Below are positions 42,801 through 51,564 of a stretch of DNA of 64,000 bases, one piece after another. The DNA comes from Harmonia axyridis (Eukaryota > Arthropoda > Insecta > Coleoptera > Coccinellidae). Position numbers and translations under genes: made by a program. Where the stretch lies: the NCBI RefSeq assembly GCF_914767665.1, contig NC_059506.1:1240001-1304000 (forward strand), written 5' to 3'. Under the pieces are notes generated by a model, which was given only the letters and a program-made list of their open reading frames with translations, searched no databases and had not been told where the DNA came from. Each line of letters begins with the position of its first letter. Position 1 is the first letter of the stretch.

Positions 42801-44795
42801 ACAGTACTTGTATGATCATTTTTAACAACAATATATGAATCAAGGATATCCGGATAACAAGGAAAGAAAACAATGAAATTTACAAAAACTAACCTAAACA
42901 AAACAATTATTAATGCACAATGTGTAAGAGCATTAAAAAATTAAATTCCTTCTAAGAAATTACAAAAGAATGTATGAATTATAAAGATTTCTAGACGAAA
43001 AAGTATACATCATTACTAAAAAATTTATCAAATAGTGAATTATGTTGATTTAGATATTCAATGTATTAACCATTTACTCAGTTCACTGATTTTTTGCCTG
43101 TCAGATAGCCTAGTGAGTAGTCTTTATTTATTGTTGAGACGTGTTGTGGCCAAAATGAATAGTTTTCAGAATTCCTTGCATTTCATGCCTTATTTGGGGG
43201 ACGATCTGCTCAGATGTGTCCAAATTTTTTTAATAATTTCATTGAGATTGAAATAAGGTGTAGTTTGATTTGAAAAAAGTTTGCATACATCTCATCATTC
43301 TCCCCCTGCCACCCTGTATATATCAAATAGTGAAGGTTTTGGCACAATGATGTCATTATTTTGATATTGAAGGAAATGTAAAGAACATACAATTCATAAT
43401 AAACCACCAGATCTCCATGAGTCCCACCTGTTTTAGAAGGTATTTACTGCATATAACTTATAACCTCTTATTGCTGAGGAAACAATTTTCATCCTGTTCA
43501 CTAATAAGCTTGCAGTTATGTCCTCTCAAATGGTTAGTCTTCAACAAAAATAGTTCCGACATATCAGCTTCAAAATATCTTCTCATAGTGAATGTAGCCG
43601 TCGAAACCCTTCTCGACTAACAATCGGATAAGGTATAATATATCATTACCGTAAGATGATTGTGATAAACAGGTCTCAGAATCCTTTATATATTTTGAAT
43701 AATATCATTTATATTTATAAATTTATAGATAAATGAGCTGTTTCGATCATGTCCTACAATCAAATCTGTCCTCACAAAAGTACGAGGCAAAATAAAATAG
43801 GAAACATAAGAAAAAACACAGGAATTAAAAAAGAATAGTTGGGAATAATCTCAAATATCAAAAGAAAGAATATTTGAAGATTCACATTCAGGTCTTTACA
43901 ATCAATAAGCATCGTGTTGATATATAAAATTATACAATATATAAAATTGGAAATACACCAATATGACAACATTTTTCAAGGTAGAACTTGTCAATATTGT
44001 ACCAACAAAGAAAGATCATAAATATATTCCACACCAATTAATTATATTTTGGTTGAAATTTTAATTTTTGGGTAGGAATTTCAATAAATAATATTTTAAA
44101 CATAACCACACTTCTTACAGAAGAACATTTAAGTTGCTCCTGATATATTCAAATTTCACAAGGAAAATCACATTCAGGTGTCTATGAGAGTATATAATCA
44201 AAAAAGTTATCTTTGATGATAAAAATTGAAGAGAGCAAATTCAGCCATAAAATTATCTGCAAAATTAATAACAATTTTACTGATAATTTGAAATCCACAG
44301 TTTAAATAATAATTAATATTGCAGGTTTCATTAGGTCAATGTATCAATGTCTAAGCAAATGCAAATAGGAATGACAATGACTATAAACATATAAATAAAA
44401 TATTCATTCTGGAAAAATGATGTCATAAAATAGAACCATAAAAAGTATGGATAGGCACAAATTTAGAAGTTCTGATTTTTCTTCTATTCTGACAAATGAA
44501 TCGATTAAAAACGAATATCTGAATAAAATGTCGTAATGACAAAGAAAATTAAACATCACATAAAGTTCCTAGCGAATATCTTACCTCGATATAACTGGGC
44601 TATATGTGTGGCTGATTCCTGAAAACCATTCCATATTTTAGTAGTGGAATTATCAGATTCTGCATTCAGAGATTGTTCATAATCTGGTTGTCCCTCGATT
44701 GATTCTACACATTGTTGTTCCCAGCCGTTGAGCCAATTATTGTCCTCGTGATCATCTGGGTTCATTTTATCACTCTTCGTTACGAAGGAGAACAC
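33593..44795 (-). CDS. HAPSTR1: HAPSTR1 (C16orf72) orthologue, four exons
   Basis: Exons 44585-44795, 41504-41581, 40339-40528 and 33593-33839 join in phase to 726 nt, 241 residues with stop; a second ATG at 44765 would give 231. The family signatures are all present: WLNGWEQQC, a first ATHIAQLYRDR and second ASSVTSLYKE repeat, HQKRNTELLNWVKRKRRLIR with REDLLAYLSGKPPPPR, and a C-terminal SDVTMDSPTQQKKPRFM close to the vertebrate ITDSPTHKR end. Vertebrate HAPSTR1 binds the ubiquitin ligase HUWE1 and tunes stress signalling in the nucleus; that role is inferred here. The gene converges with SLC9C. Its introns hold a 1.5-kb hairpin and LINE relics. Confidence 0.93.
34252..35782. mobile_element. 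Giant hairpin (foldback) in HAPSTR1 intron 3
   Basis: Arms 34252-34945 and 35097-35782 are near-perfect reverse complements around a 151-bp loop. Inside each arm a TA-CAGGGTGATTTTGG terminus occurs (34402 and 35634), then further ends such as TATATAGGGTGTTTCATT, so it is nested. The left arm and loop keep the C-terminus of a transposase. Arms differ by a few substitutions. Confidence 0.9.
34902..35075 (-). pseudogene. IS630-type transposase C-terminal remnant
   Basis: The minus-strand frame reads RHNSPEELRASIEAVFQ, then ALRRIENFCQLCIRQNGQQF and EQFNL with a stop. This matches the (S/T)PEELR..I...F and LC...NG.HFE.L ending of IS630/mariner-type transposases of insects. It is cut upstream at the loop. 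Confidence 0.7.
35783..36689. other. HAPSTR1 intron, nothing recognised
   Basis: AT-rich sequence with no coding signal and no clear repeat boundaries. Confidence 0.4.
36690..37640 (-). pseudogene. RTE-type LINE endonuclease relic
   Basis: Read on the minus strand in several frames it gives LGLSETRLSEEK, VIGDFNAKV, TWISPDGRYKNEIDFVIS and VVNRFNMGSDHRMVRAKV. These are the E, GDFN, Y-x-IDF and SDHR motifs of the RTE endonuclease. Its frameshifts show it is dead. The RT portion is absent. Confidence 0.82.
38008..38200. repeat. MITE arm of the GTGTCCCAAATTCG family
   Basis: CAGGATGTCCCAAATTCG starts at 38009. Related sequence is at 5636-5759 and, inverted, 40010-40140. Together with 39821 (TATAGGGTGTCCCATTT) it may flank the LINE fragment between them. 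Confidence 0.5.
38620..39735 (-). mobile_element. YMDD-type LINE 3' fragment with (TAA)n tail
   Basis: The minus-strand reading begins YFKDKSGTSEVYKVLCEADE, passes an in-frame stop near 39548, and continues with EVNQDHVDIEASNYWLTSGA, DRCRYGFPTNETIQHITEGC and YYKYRPETILENERYKLYWD, followed by a frameshift. The C-x..C-like and H-x4-C pattern is a C-terminal zinc-finger/nuclease-type domain of such LINEs. ATTATTATT runs stand at both edges (38621 and 39718), which may be target site plus tail. Confidence 0.75.
40339..40528 (-). CDS. HAPSTR1: HAPSTR1 exon 3
   Basis: Acceptor CCTTTTCAG and donor GTGAGT. It encodes ESCESLKRSNEIAKQLGHQK onwards, the basic WVKRKRRLIRRED helix, PPPPR and a His-rich end (HFHHHSHHR) not typical of vertebrates. 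Confidence 0.92.
40529..41503 (-). other. HAPSTR1 intron 2, nothing recognised
   Basis: About 1 kb of AT-rich sequence without coding or repeat features that I can support. Confidence 0.4.
41504..41581 (-). CDS. HAPSTR1: HAPSTR1 exon 2
   Basis: A 78-nt exon: acceptor TTTTTCAG, DRYAGDPGALWLQFQMAA to SLYK, donor GTGAGA. It is too short for ordinary ORF detection but the phase and the vertebrate alignment fix it. Confidence 0.9.
41582..44584 (-). other. HAPSTR1 intron 1
   Basis: About 3 kb with no coding signal. One isolated CACCCTG-TA terminus lies at about 43310, probably the end of a decayed MITE starting in the AT-rich sequence before it. Confidence 0.4.
44585..44795 (-). CDS. HAPSTR1: HAPSTR1 exon 1
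   Basis: It encodes MNPDDHEDNNWLNGWEQQC from the ATG at 44765 (or 10 residues more from 44795), through QESATHIAQLYR. The donor is GTAAGA, phase 1. Most homologues start close to the acidic segment, so I favour 44765. Confidence 0.9.
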
Positions 44796-45290
44796 ATTTA
44801 TATTTTCAATTTTGAAAATAAGTACTGAAATAATTAATTATCGTACACAAACACACCTTAAAAACACTAAAAAATCATCAACTACCACTAGTTCACTAAC
44901 CAAATTCCTATATATAAAGTTTTCAGACTGACAGATGCTTCATTCCTCTGTGTTCTTAACAATGAAACGATAAAAATACCTCGCAATGAACTACACGTTG
45001 GCCTCACGTAACAATGGAGAAGTTTTCAATATCATACAATATCAATATTTTTGTCAATGAATGTAGGTAGTCATAATTATTCTCATAAAATACAAATAAG
45101 TTTTGAAACGTGTCTACACTTTAGATTTTCTAAATACTTACTGCATTATTAGGTAAAATTATTCCTTTCGGTGCATATTAGACAAGTTCACATATGTTAT
45201 TCAACTTGTTATTATAATAAAATATATTGGTATTTATATTCTTCAATATGTATATATGTTATTATTCTTCAATATATAAAATGTTCACTG

Positions 45291-46841
45291 TACAGGGTGG
45301 GCAAATAAGCGAGGTAAGCGGCTATATCTCAGGATCCACTCATCGTAGAGACTTGCGGTAAAAATTTTTACCACTAAAGTGTACAAGAGAACACACTGGA
45401 AATTGTTTTGAAGTTCATACCTCTACCGCCAGGGGGCGTAATAGCTACCGTCGAATAGAAAAATGAATTTTACTCGAAAATGTTTCATATGAAGTTGAAG
45501 AAAAAATATCATCACTGTAATTCTTGGAAAATTCTCTATCATTTTGAATTGTCACTTTCGATTTTACGACATCAAATGAGGGTAGGTGAAAGGGAGAAAT
45601 ATGACTGATTGAAACGCCTCTAACTTCAGTTTGACTCAACATTTTTGAGCAAATTAGATCTCGTCTGAAAGATACTATCTTATTGATTGAGGACAAAATA
45701 TAGTCATAATAAATTTGTTTTTGCTGCTTGCGATAGGGGGCGCTAAGTTAGAAGTTCATTGTTTTGTTCATTTCACTCCGAAATTTCAAATGTAATGATA
45801 GGATTTTCTCAACAAAAACAGAAATTCCATCAAATTTGCATGAAAAAACCTGAAGGTTGCAAAGCGATAATTTCAGGCGTTCTGAAGTTATGGCCGAAAG
45901 AAGATATTCTTCAACTGATGCACTGCGAAAAACCAACTTGTCTCCTTAAGTTCTGACAGAAACAGAAATCCCATCAAATTTGTATGAAAAAACCAGAAGG
46001 TCGCAAAGCGATAGCTTCAGGCGTTCTAGAGTTATGGCCGAAAGAAGACAGAATTTAGTTTTTCAGTGCATCGGTTGAAGAATTTTTTTTTTCGGTCATA
46101 ACTCCAGAACGCCTGAAGCTATCGCTTTGCGACTTTTTGGTTTTTTCATACAAATTTGATGGGATTTCTGTTTCTGTAAGAACTTAAAACACAATTTGAC
46201 TTTTCGCAGTGCATCAGTTGAAGAATATCTTCTTTCGGCCATAACTTCAGAACGCATGGAATTATCGCTTTGCGACCTTCAGGTGTTTTCATGAAAATTT
46301 GGTGGAATTTCTGTTTCTGTTAAGAAAATCCTATCATTACATTTGAAATTTCGGAGTGAAATGAATAAAACAATGAACTTCTAACTTAGCGCTCCCTATC
46401 GAAAGCAGCAAAAACAAATTTATCATGACTATATTTTGTCCTCAATCAACAGGATAGTATCTTTCAGACGAGATCTAATTTGCTCAAAAATGTTGAGTCA
46501 AACTGAAGTTAGAGGCGTTTCAATCAGTCATATTTCTCCCTTTCACCTACCCTCATTTGATGTCGTGAAATCGAAAGTGACAATTCAAAATGATAGAGAA
46601 TTTTCCAAGAATTACAATGATGATATTTTTTCTTCAACTTCATATGAAACATTTTCGAGTAAAATTCATTTTTCTACTCGACGGTAGCTATTACGCCCCC
46701 TAGCGGTAGAGGTATGAACTTCAAAACAATTTTCAGTGTGTTCTCTTGTACACTTTAGTAGTAAATTTTTTTACTGCAAGTCTCTACGATGAGTGGATCC
46801 TGAGATATAGCCGCTTACCTCGCTTATTTGCCCACCCTGTA
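45291..46841. mobile_element. Foldback with TA-CAGGGTGGGCAAATAAGCG termini, complete
   Basis: Left TA-CAGGGTGGGCAAATAAGCG pairs with right CGCTTATTTGCCCACCCTG-TA. Arms of about 770 bp are mirror images, and within each arm a segment (CTGAAGTTATGGCCGAAAGAAG) is itself repeated. It lies about 500 bp upstream of the HAPSTR1 start. A single arm of the same family is at 19504-20385. Confidence 0.9.
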
Positions 46842-47449
46842 CATGTGGTATATTCAAGCGTTCATTTTATTTACTTTACCTTGGGTTGACCAGTGATAAA
46901 AATGAGAATTCTGAGAAAAATTTTTTTCCTATCCCTACCTGCAGAAGGTCATAAAGCAGGGGCAGTTGTAACGACATCCACAGTGGGATTCAGAAGAGGC
47001 TAAATGGCTAAAAGCTAGCAGACCGAAGATTCCCGAAGGACCAGTGGCGTCAGAAAAAATATTATTTTGGAAATACGCTCTATTAGTGATAACGTCACAC
47101 TCCGCCATTTTAGTTCTCCTGTCAGTGTTTGGAATCCAAACAAACAAATTGTCATTCAAATTAGTACGTTGTCGTCGAAGAAATTGGCTTATTTTGATGC
47201 ATAAGATTATTTGAGGAACTATTTTACTATTAATTGATAAACAGAAAGCACGAAATTAATGCCAGTAAGTTCAAACTTGAAGTTCAACTTATAAACACGG
47301 CTTTTTACAAAATCTGGGTAATGATACAGGATTCAAACTTACTGGTACTAACCTTGTTCTTTCTGTCTATCAATTAATACTGAAATCTTTCCTCAAATAC
47401 TCTTATTTATGAAAATAAGCCAATTCCTTCAACGACACCGTACTAATTT

Positions 47450-48473
47450 TTTTTTTTTTATAAGAGTTCATTCATCAGCAATCAGAATACATTCTATGAG
47501 CTAATTTTAAGAAAAATAAAATAAAACATGTCGTGAAGATATTCTCCCCATTGGGAGAATCTCTCAGTAGTCCATCAGGTCAGTTGGCCATTTCCTTTGC
47601 AGTCTTCTTGTTTCGTTGACTTGTGTTAAAGGTTGTAAAAGGATATTTGTGTGTACTTCCAGTTTAGACTGATATTTACTACTTCTTGTTTTTATGACAT
47701 CCTGAACAGGGGGTATTTTCACATCTTCATGAAGTGTTTGATTAGTAACATACCATGGTGCGTTGGCTATCATACGCAGTATCTTAGACTGGCACCTTTG
47801 GATGATAGCTATATTTGACTTGCTCGCGCATCCCCAAATTTCAATTCCGTACGTCCAAATTGGAGTTATAATTGTTTTATATAAAAGAATTTTATTTTCT
47901 AGAGACAGTTTTGACTTTCTCCCTATAAGCCAATAGATTTCCTTGATTTTGAGTTCAACTTGTTTCCTTTTCTTTTTGATGTGCTCTTTCCAAGTAAGTC
48001 TGGTATCTAAGTGGAAACCTAGATACTTGGCCGTTTCTGCTTCTGGTATTGCTTTGCCATTCAGGTGAATTGGTGGGCATCCTTCTTTCCTCAAAGTGAA
48101 GTCTACCTTTTTTGATTTTATTTCATTCATTTTGATTTTCCATTTGCTGGCCCAAGATTCTACCATATTAAGATGTTCTTGTACAAGTTTTGTTGCCGTT
48201 GTGGGATCTTCATGGCATGCCATTATGGTTGTACCGTCTGCAAAAGTTCCAGTTGTTGTGTTGTTAGTTGTTGGCAGATCAGAAGTGTACAGAAGATAGA
48301 GGATTGGACCCAATACACTTCCCTGAGGAACCCCGGCTTTAATTGGGTAATTTTGAGATGTTTCCTCGCCTATTTTTGTCCTGAATTCTCGATCCGTAAG
48401 ATATGATTTCAAAATGCTGAAATACTTTAGAGGAAAAGTAGTTTTGATTTTATACAGTAACCCAGCATGCCCC
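47450..48473 (-). mobile_element. 5'-truncated jockey-like LINE with 11-bp target duplication
   Basis: CGTACTAATTT stands at both borders (47439-47449 and 48474-48484). A T-run at 47450-47459 is the poly(A) tail on the minus strand. Only the RT C-terminal third remains. Confidence 0.9.
47564..48473 (-). pseudogene. Jockey-like RT C-terminal part
   Basis: It reads YPIKAGVPQGSVLGPILY, then GTFADGTTIMA (active-site FADD changed to FADG), AKYLGFHLDTRLTWKEHI, TIITPIWTYGIEIWG and ANAPWYVTNQTLHEDV. The frame is open to the TGA-like stop at 47564. Residues upstream of 48473 in the same frame come from the MITE, not the LINE. The active-site Asp change and truncation make it inactive. Confidence 0.88.
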
Positions 48474-48570
48474 CGTACTAATTTGAATGTCAATTTATTT
48501 GTTTGGATTCCGAACACTGACAGGAAAACCAAAAATGGCGGTGTGTGACGTCACACTAATAGAGCGTATT

Positions 48571-50115
48571 GCAGAAACCCTGGGTTGAATACATTTTCCT
48601 ATTTAAATTTGGGATTGGCACACAGAGAGAAATTATATGAGGATGGTCTTTATGTAAACAAATCTCCCCCTCAAAAACAAAATTGTTAGGTCCGACTGGC
48701 CCTATCGATTTTTCAAAATCTTTTCTACCCGAAAAAGATCGGTTTACTTTCCTATGTGATACCGTGGATACAGTTATGTGGTCTCCAAAAGAGCAATTTG
48801 CGTATGAATGAACAAGAACTCAAAAGGTCCTCATTTCAAGTCAATGCTTTCCTCATTTTTTTACTTCTTCAAGGTTGAATCACTTGAATAGTTTGTCCCT
48901 ATACACAACATAGGTTCCTGCTTTGTTTTTGACACGAAAAGTGCTACTTTCCCGCACTAGTGAATGAATATTACAAGTATATGAGGAAGTTATATGTCGC
49001 ATTTCTCTTTCATAAGTGAATTTAGATTTTTTTTTATTTTATGACCTTATTCAAACGTTAGTATCGGGCTTATTCCAAATGGCACACCACTTAGTTTATT
49101 CTTTTATGAGGTAGCTAATTTTATAATCTTCCAAAAATTCTCTAGCAAGTACCTAATAAGAACATGAAATATGGGGTGTGCTAAGTGCTAGTTATTTGGA
49201 ATAATTCCCATATTAACTTTTTGAATAAATCATCCAGAGAGTTCTAAATGATTATCAAAAATTCAGTACTTACCTCCGTTCTTCCAGTATTCACTGCCAA
49301 AATCTAATTTAAATAAATTAATTCATTTTGGAGTAATTTTGTTTTCCAAAGACTCTTCAATTTAAGAAAAATCGAAATATCTCAAAAACTATAAGTTTTG
49401 AGCAAACTTTGGGTTCATTTATTCCATACAATCTAAAAATTCAATAAAAAAAGATGTTCCATATAAAAAAATTTATACTTAATTAATACCTTCACCATGT
49501 GTATTTCTAAACAATTCGAGAATGGAGGTCTGATCAAGCCTAATGATAGTGTATCGAAAAAAAATCGAAATTTTCAGCGCTTAACCGTGAGTGTAGCGTC
49601 AATGATGGAACACGCCGTATACTTCTAGTTTCGTTTTAAAAATTGTCTGAACTGTACCATAAGTAACAATAATGTTATTTGGAGGTGTCAAGTTTGATCG
49701 ACCATTTGAAAATATCAAATATTTGTTTTATCACTCCAACCAATAAAATAGAATGCCTCTAATTGATTACGATTCCTTCAATATCTTTGGATGTCACTAT
49801 AATATAATATTGTAATTCAAGTCATCAGCATAAAAATATGTTTCTATTGGAGCTTCACTATTGGCTATAAGCCTTATACAAAATTTTCAGCTATTAGTCA
49901 AATTAGCAAAATGGCATAAGCGATACAAACTTCTGTAAGATTATTTTAACCACTGTGAAAATCTCAAAACATCCTTGAACTGAAATAACAAAGCAGATTG
50001 CTGAATGATATAGATGTCGCTCATAGTCCACGCAAGTTTAAGCAGTTGTACCAATACATAGCTCTACAGTGACATACAGAATGGCCCATTTTAAAAGATC
50101 CACTGAAATAACTCT
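48571..50115. other. Intergenic region with a degraded MITE
   Basis: No gene is recognised. Segments near 49055-49110 (TTATTCCAAATGGCACACCAC) and 49170-49230 (GGGGTGTGCTAAGTGC, TTTGGAATAATTCC) face each other as imperfect inverted repeats. A decayed ACAGAATGG end lies near 50076. Confidence 0.4.
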
Positions 50116-50316
50116 TTGGGAAAAACCTAAGATCATACTTCACAGGATCATTTCTGTAGTATATCACTGAGTGAGTATTAGAGTTTCATTATTGTTATTA
50201 CGATTAGCGTCTTAGTTACTTAGTAGTGAGTGTGTGCTTTTATAGTATCATTACTTAAGTGAATTATAATAGTGAGTGTAGAATGAGTATATCGACCAGT
50301 ATCCCTGGTTCCTGAA

Positions 50317-51564
50317 ATGGAACCAGATATCCAAATGGAGTCCCCCTCTGGACCTCAACCAGAAAAACGGAAGAGGAGAATCACAGATATAGAAAATGCC
50401 AGCTTTTCGCACCCCTCGACAAGTGCTGCGAATACGATGAACACGAGTCAGTCCCTCAAATTGAGGACTGTGAACAGGTATGCTACCCTTAAAAACGAAG
50501 AATTCGTGAAGTACGAAGAGGACGAGATGATGGAACCATCAGAGAAAAGGACGGATCAAAAACCACCACCAATTGTGATCCACGGAATAATTAGTGATCA
50601 CAGACATATCGTCGAACTGTTAAAGACATTATGCAGAGGCAAGTTTCACATAAAATACGGGAGAAACTCGACAATCCTGTTTATAGAGAAACTAGAAGAA
50701 TACCATCTCGTGAAGAAACACTTCAAACAAACGGACCAGGATTTCCACTCTTTCACACTGAAAGACGAAAAGACACATGCATTTGTGTTGAGAGGCCTGG
50801 AGCACAATCCCAACCTTGAAGAAATAAACTCAGAACTCAGGGAGTTGTACCAAGTTCCTGTGAAAACGTCTTATAAAATGAAAGGAACCAAAGTTCCTTT
50901 ATTCCTTGTTATAACTGATAATCAAGTAACCCTCAAGCAACTACAAAGAAACGTTAAAGTTTTAAGTTACACCAGAATTGAATGGGAACGATACAGCACA
51001 TCAAAACAAATAATCCAGTGTCATCGCTGCCAGCAATGGGGACATGCAACCTCAAACTGCTTTAGCAAAGCAGTTTGCCTGAAATGTGCGGAAAACCATC
51101 TCACCAAGGACTGCCCGAAAGACAGAAGTACACCAGCCAAGTGTGCGAACTGCAAAGGTAAACATCCAGCAAATAGTACACAGTGCGAAGTGTACCTCAA
51201 AATCCTAGAGAAACGTCAGGCTAAGACCAGGCCGACAATTGCAGCACCTAAGAAATTCGTTCCTGCTCCACCCCCGGCTACGAATCCATGGGAGGACCGG
51301 AAGAGGGCCTATGAAGAGAGGAAACGCCAAGAAACTCAAAAAATCGAGGAAACCCCACAACAAAATAAAAAGGTAGGATCGGGTAACAACCCATTCTTCG
51401 AAATTAAAAATGAATTCGAGAAACTCAATAAACATATCAATATAGAGAAATTTTTGAAATCAATCAAACAACTAAATACACAAATGGATTATGCTGAGAA
51501 TCCAATTGAAAAATTTGAAATATTCTTTAATTTCATTTCTAATCTCGAAGATGGGGGGTTCTAA
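50317..51564 (+). CDS. Jockey ORF1: Gag-like nucleocapsid protein
   Basis: The 415-residue protein starts MEPDIQMESPSGPQPEKRKR. A central RRM-like region (PPIVIHGIISDHRHIVELLK; TSYKMKGTKVPLFLV) precedes three CCHC-type knuckles from residue 235: CHRCQQWGHATSNC, CLKCAENHLTKDC and CANCKGKHPANSTQC. A charged tail follows. This order is typical of jockey ORF1 proteins, which coat the element RNA. The stop at 51562 lies inside the start of ORF2. Confidence 0.92.
   Translation: MEPDIQMESPSGPQPEKRKRRITDIENASFSHPSTSAANTMNTSQSLKLRTVNRYATLKNEEFVKYEEDEMMEPSEKRTDQKPPPIVIHGIISDHRHIVELLKTLCRGKFHIKYGRNSTILFIEKLEEYHLVKKHFKQTDQDFHSFTLKDEKTHAFVLRGLEHNPNLEEINSELRELYQVPVKTSYKMKGTKVPLFLVITDNQVTLKQLQRNVKVLSYTRIEWERYSTSKQIIQCHRCQQWGHATSNCFSKAVCLKCAENHLTKDCPKDRSTPAKCANCKGKHPANSTQCEVYLKILEKRQAKTRPTIAAPKKFVPAPPPATNPWEDRKRAYEERKRQETQKIEETPQQNKKVGSGNNPFFEIKNEFEKLNKHINIEKFLKSIKQLNTQMDYAENPIEKFEIFFNFISNLEDGGF

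Larger units (their letters stand above)
47072..48570. mobile_element. Foldback MITE interrupted by a LINE
   Basis: The left end AATACGCTCTATTAGTG is mirrored by CACTAATAGAGCGTATT at the right. Without the LINE the MITE is about 464 bp. It includes CCGCCATTTT and TTGGAATCCAAACAAACAAA segments and a central hairpin. Confidence 0.85.

Noticed and set aside
13175..46841. Possibility that the large palindromes are fold-back sequencing or assembly artefacts
   Set aside because: Arms in each palindrome differ by scattered substitutions and small indels, and several have TA target duplications at their outer ends.
47564..48532. 322-codon frame taken as a single gene start at 48532
   Set aside because: The first 20 residues come from the host MITE outside the target duplication at 48474.
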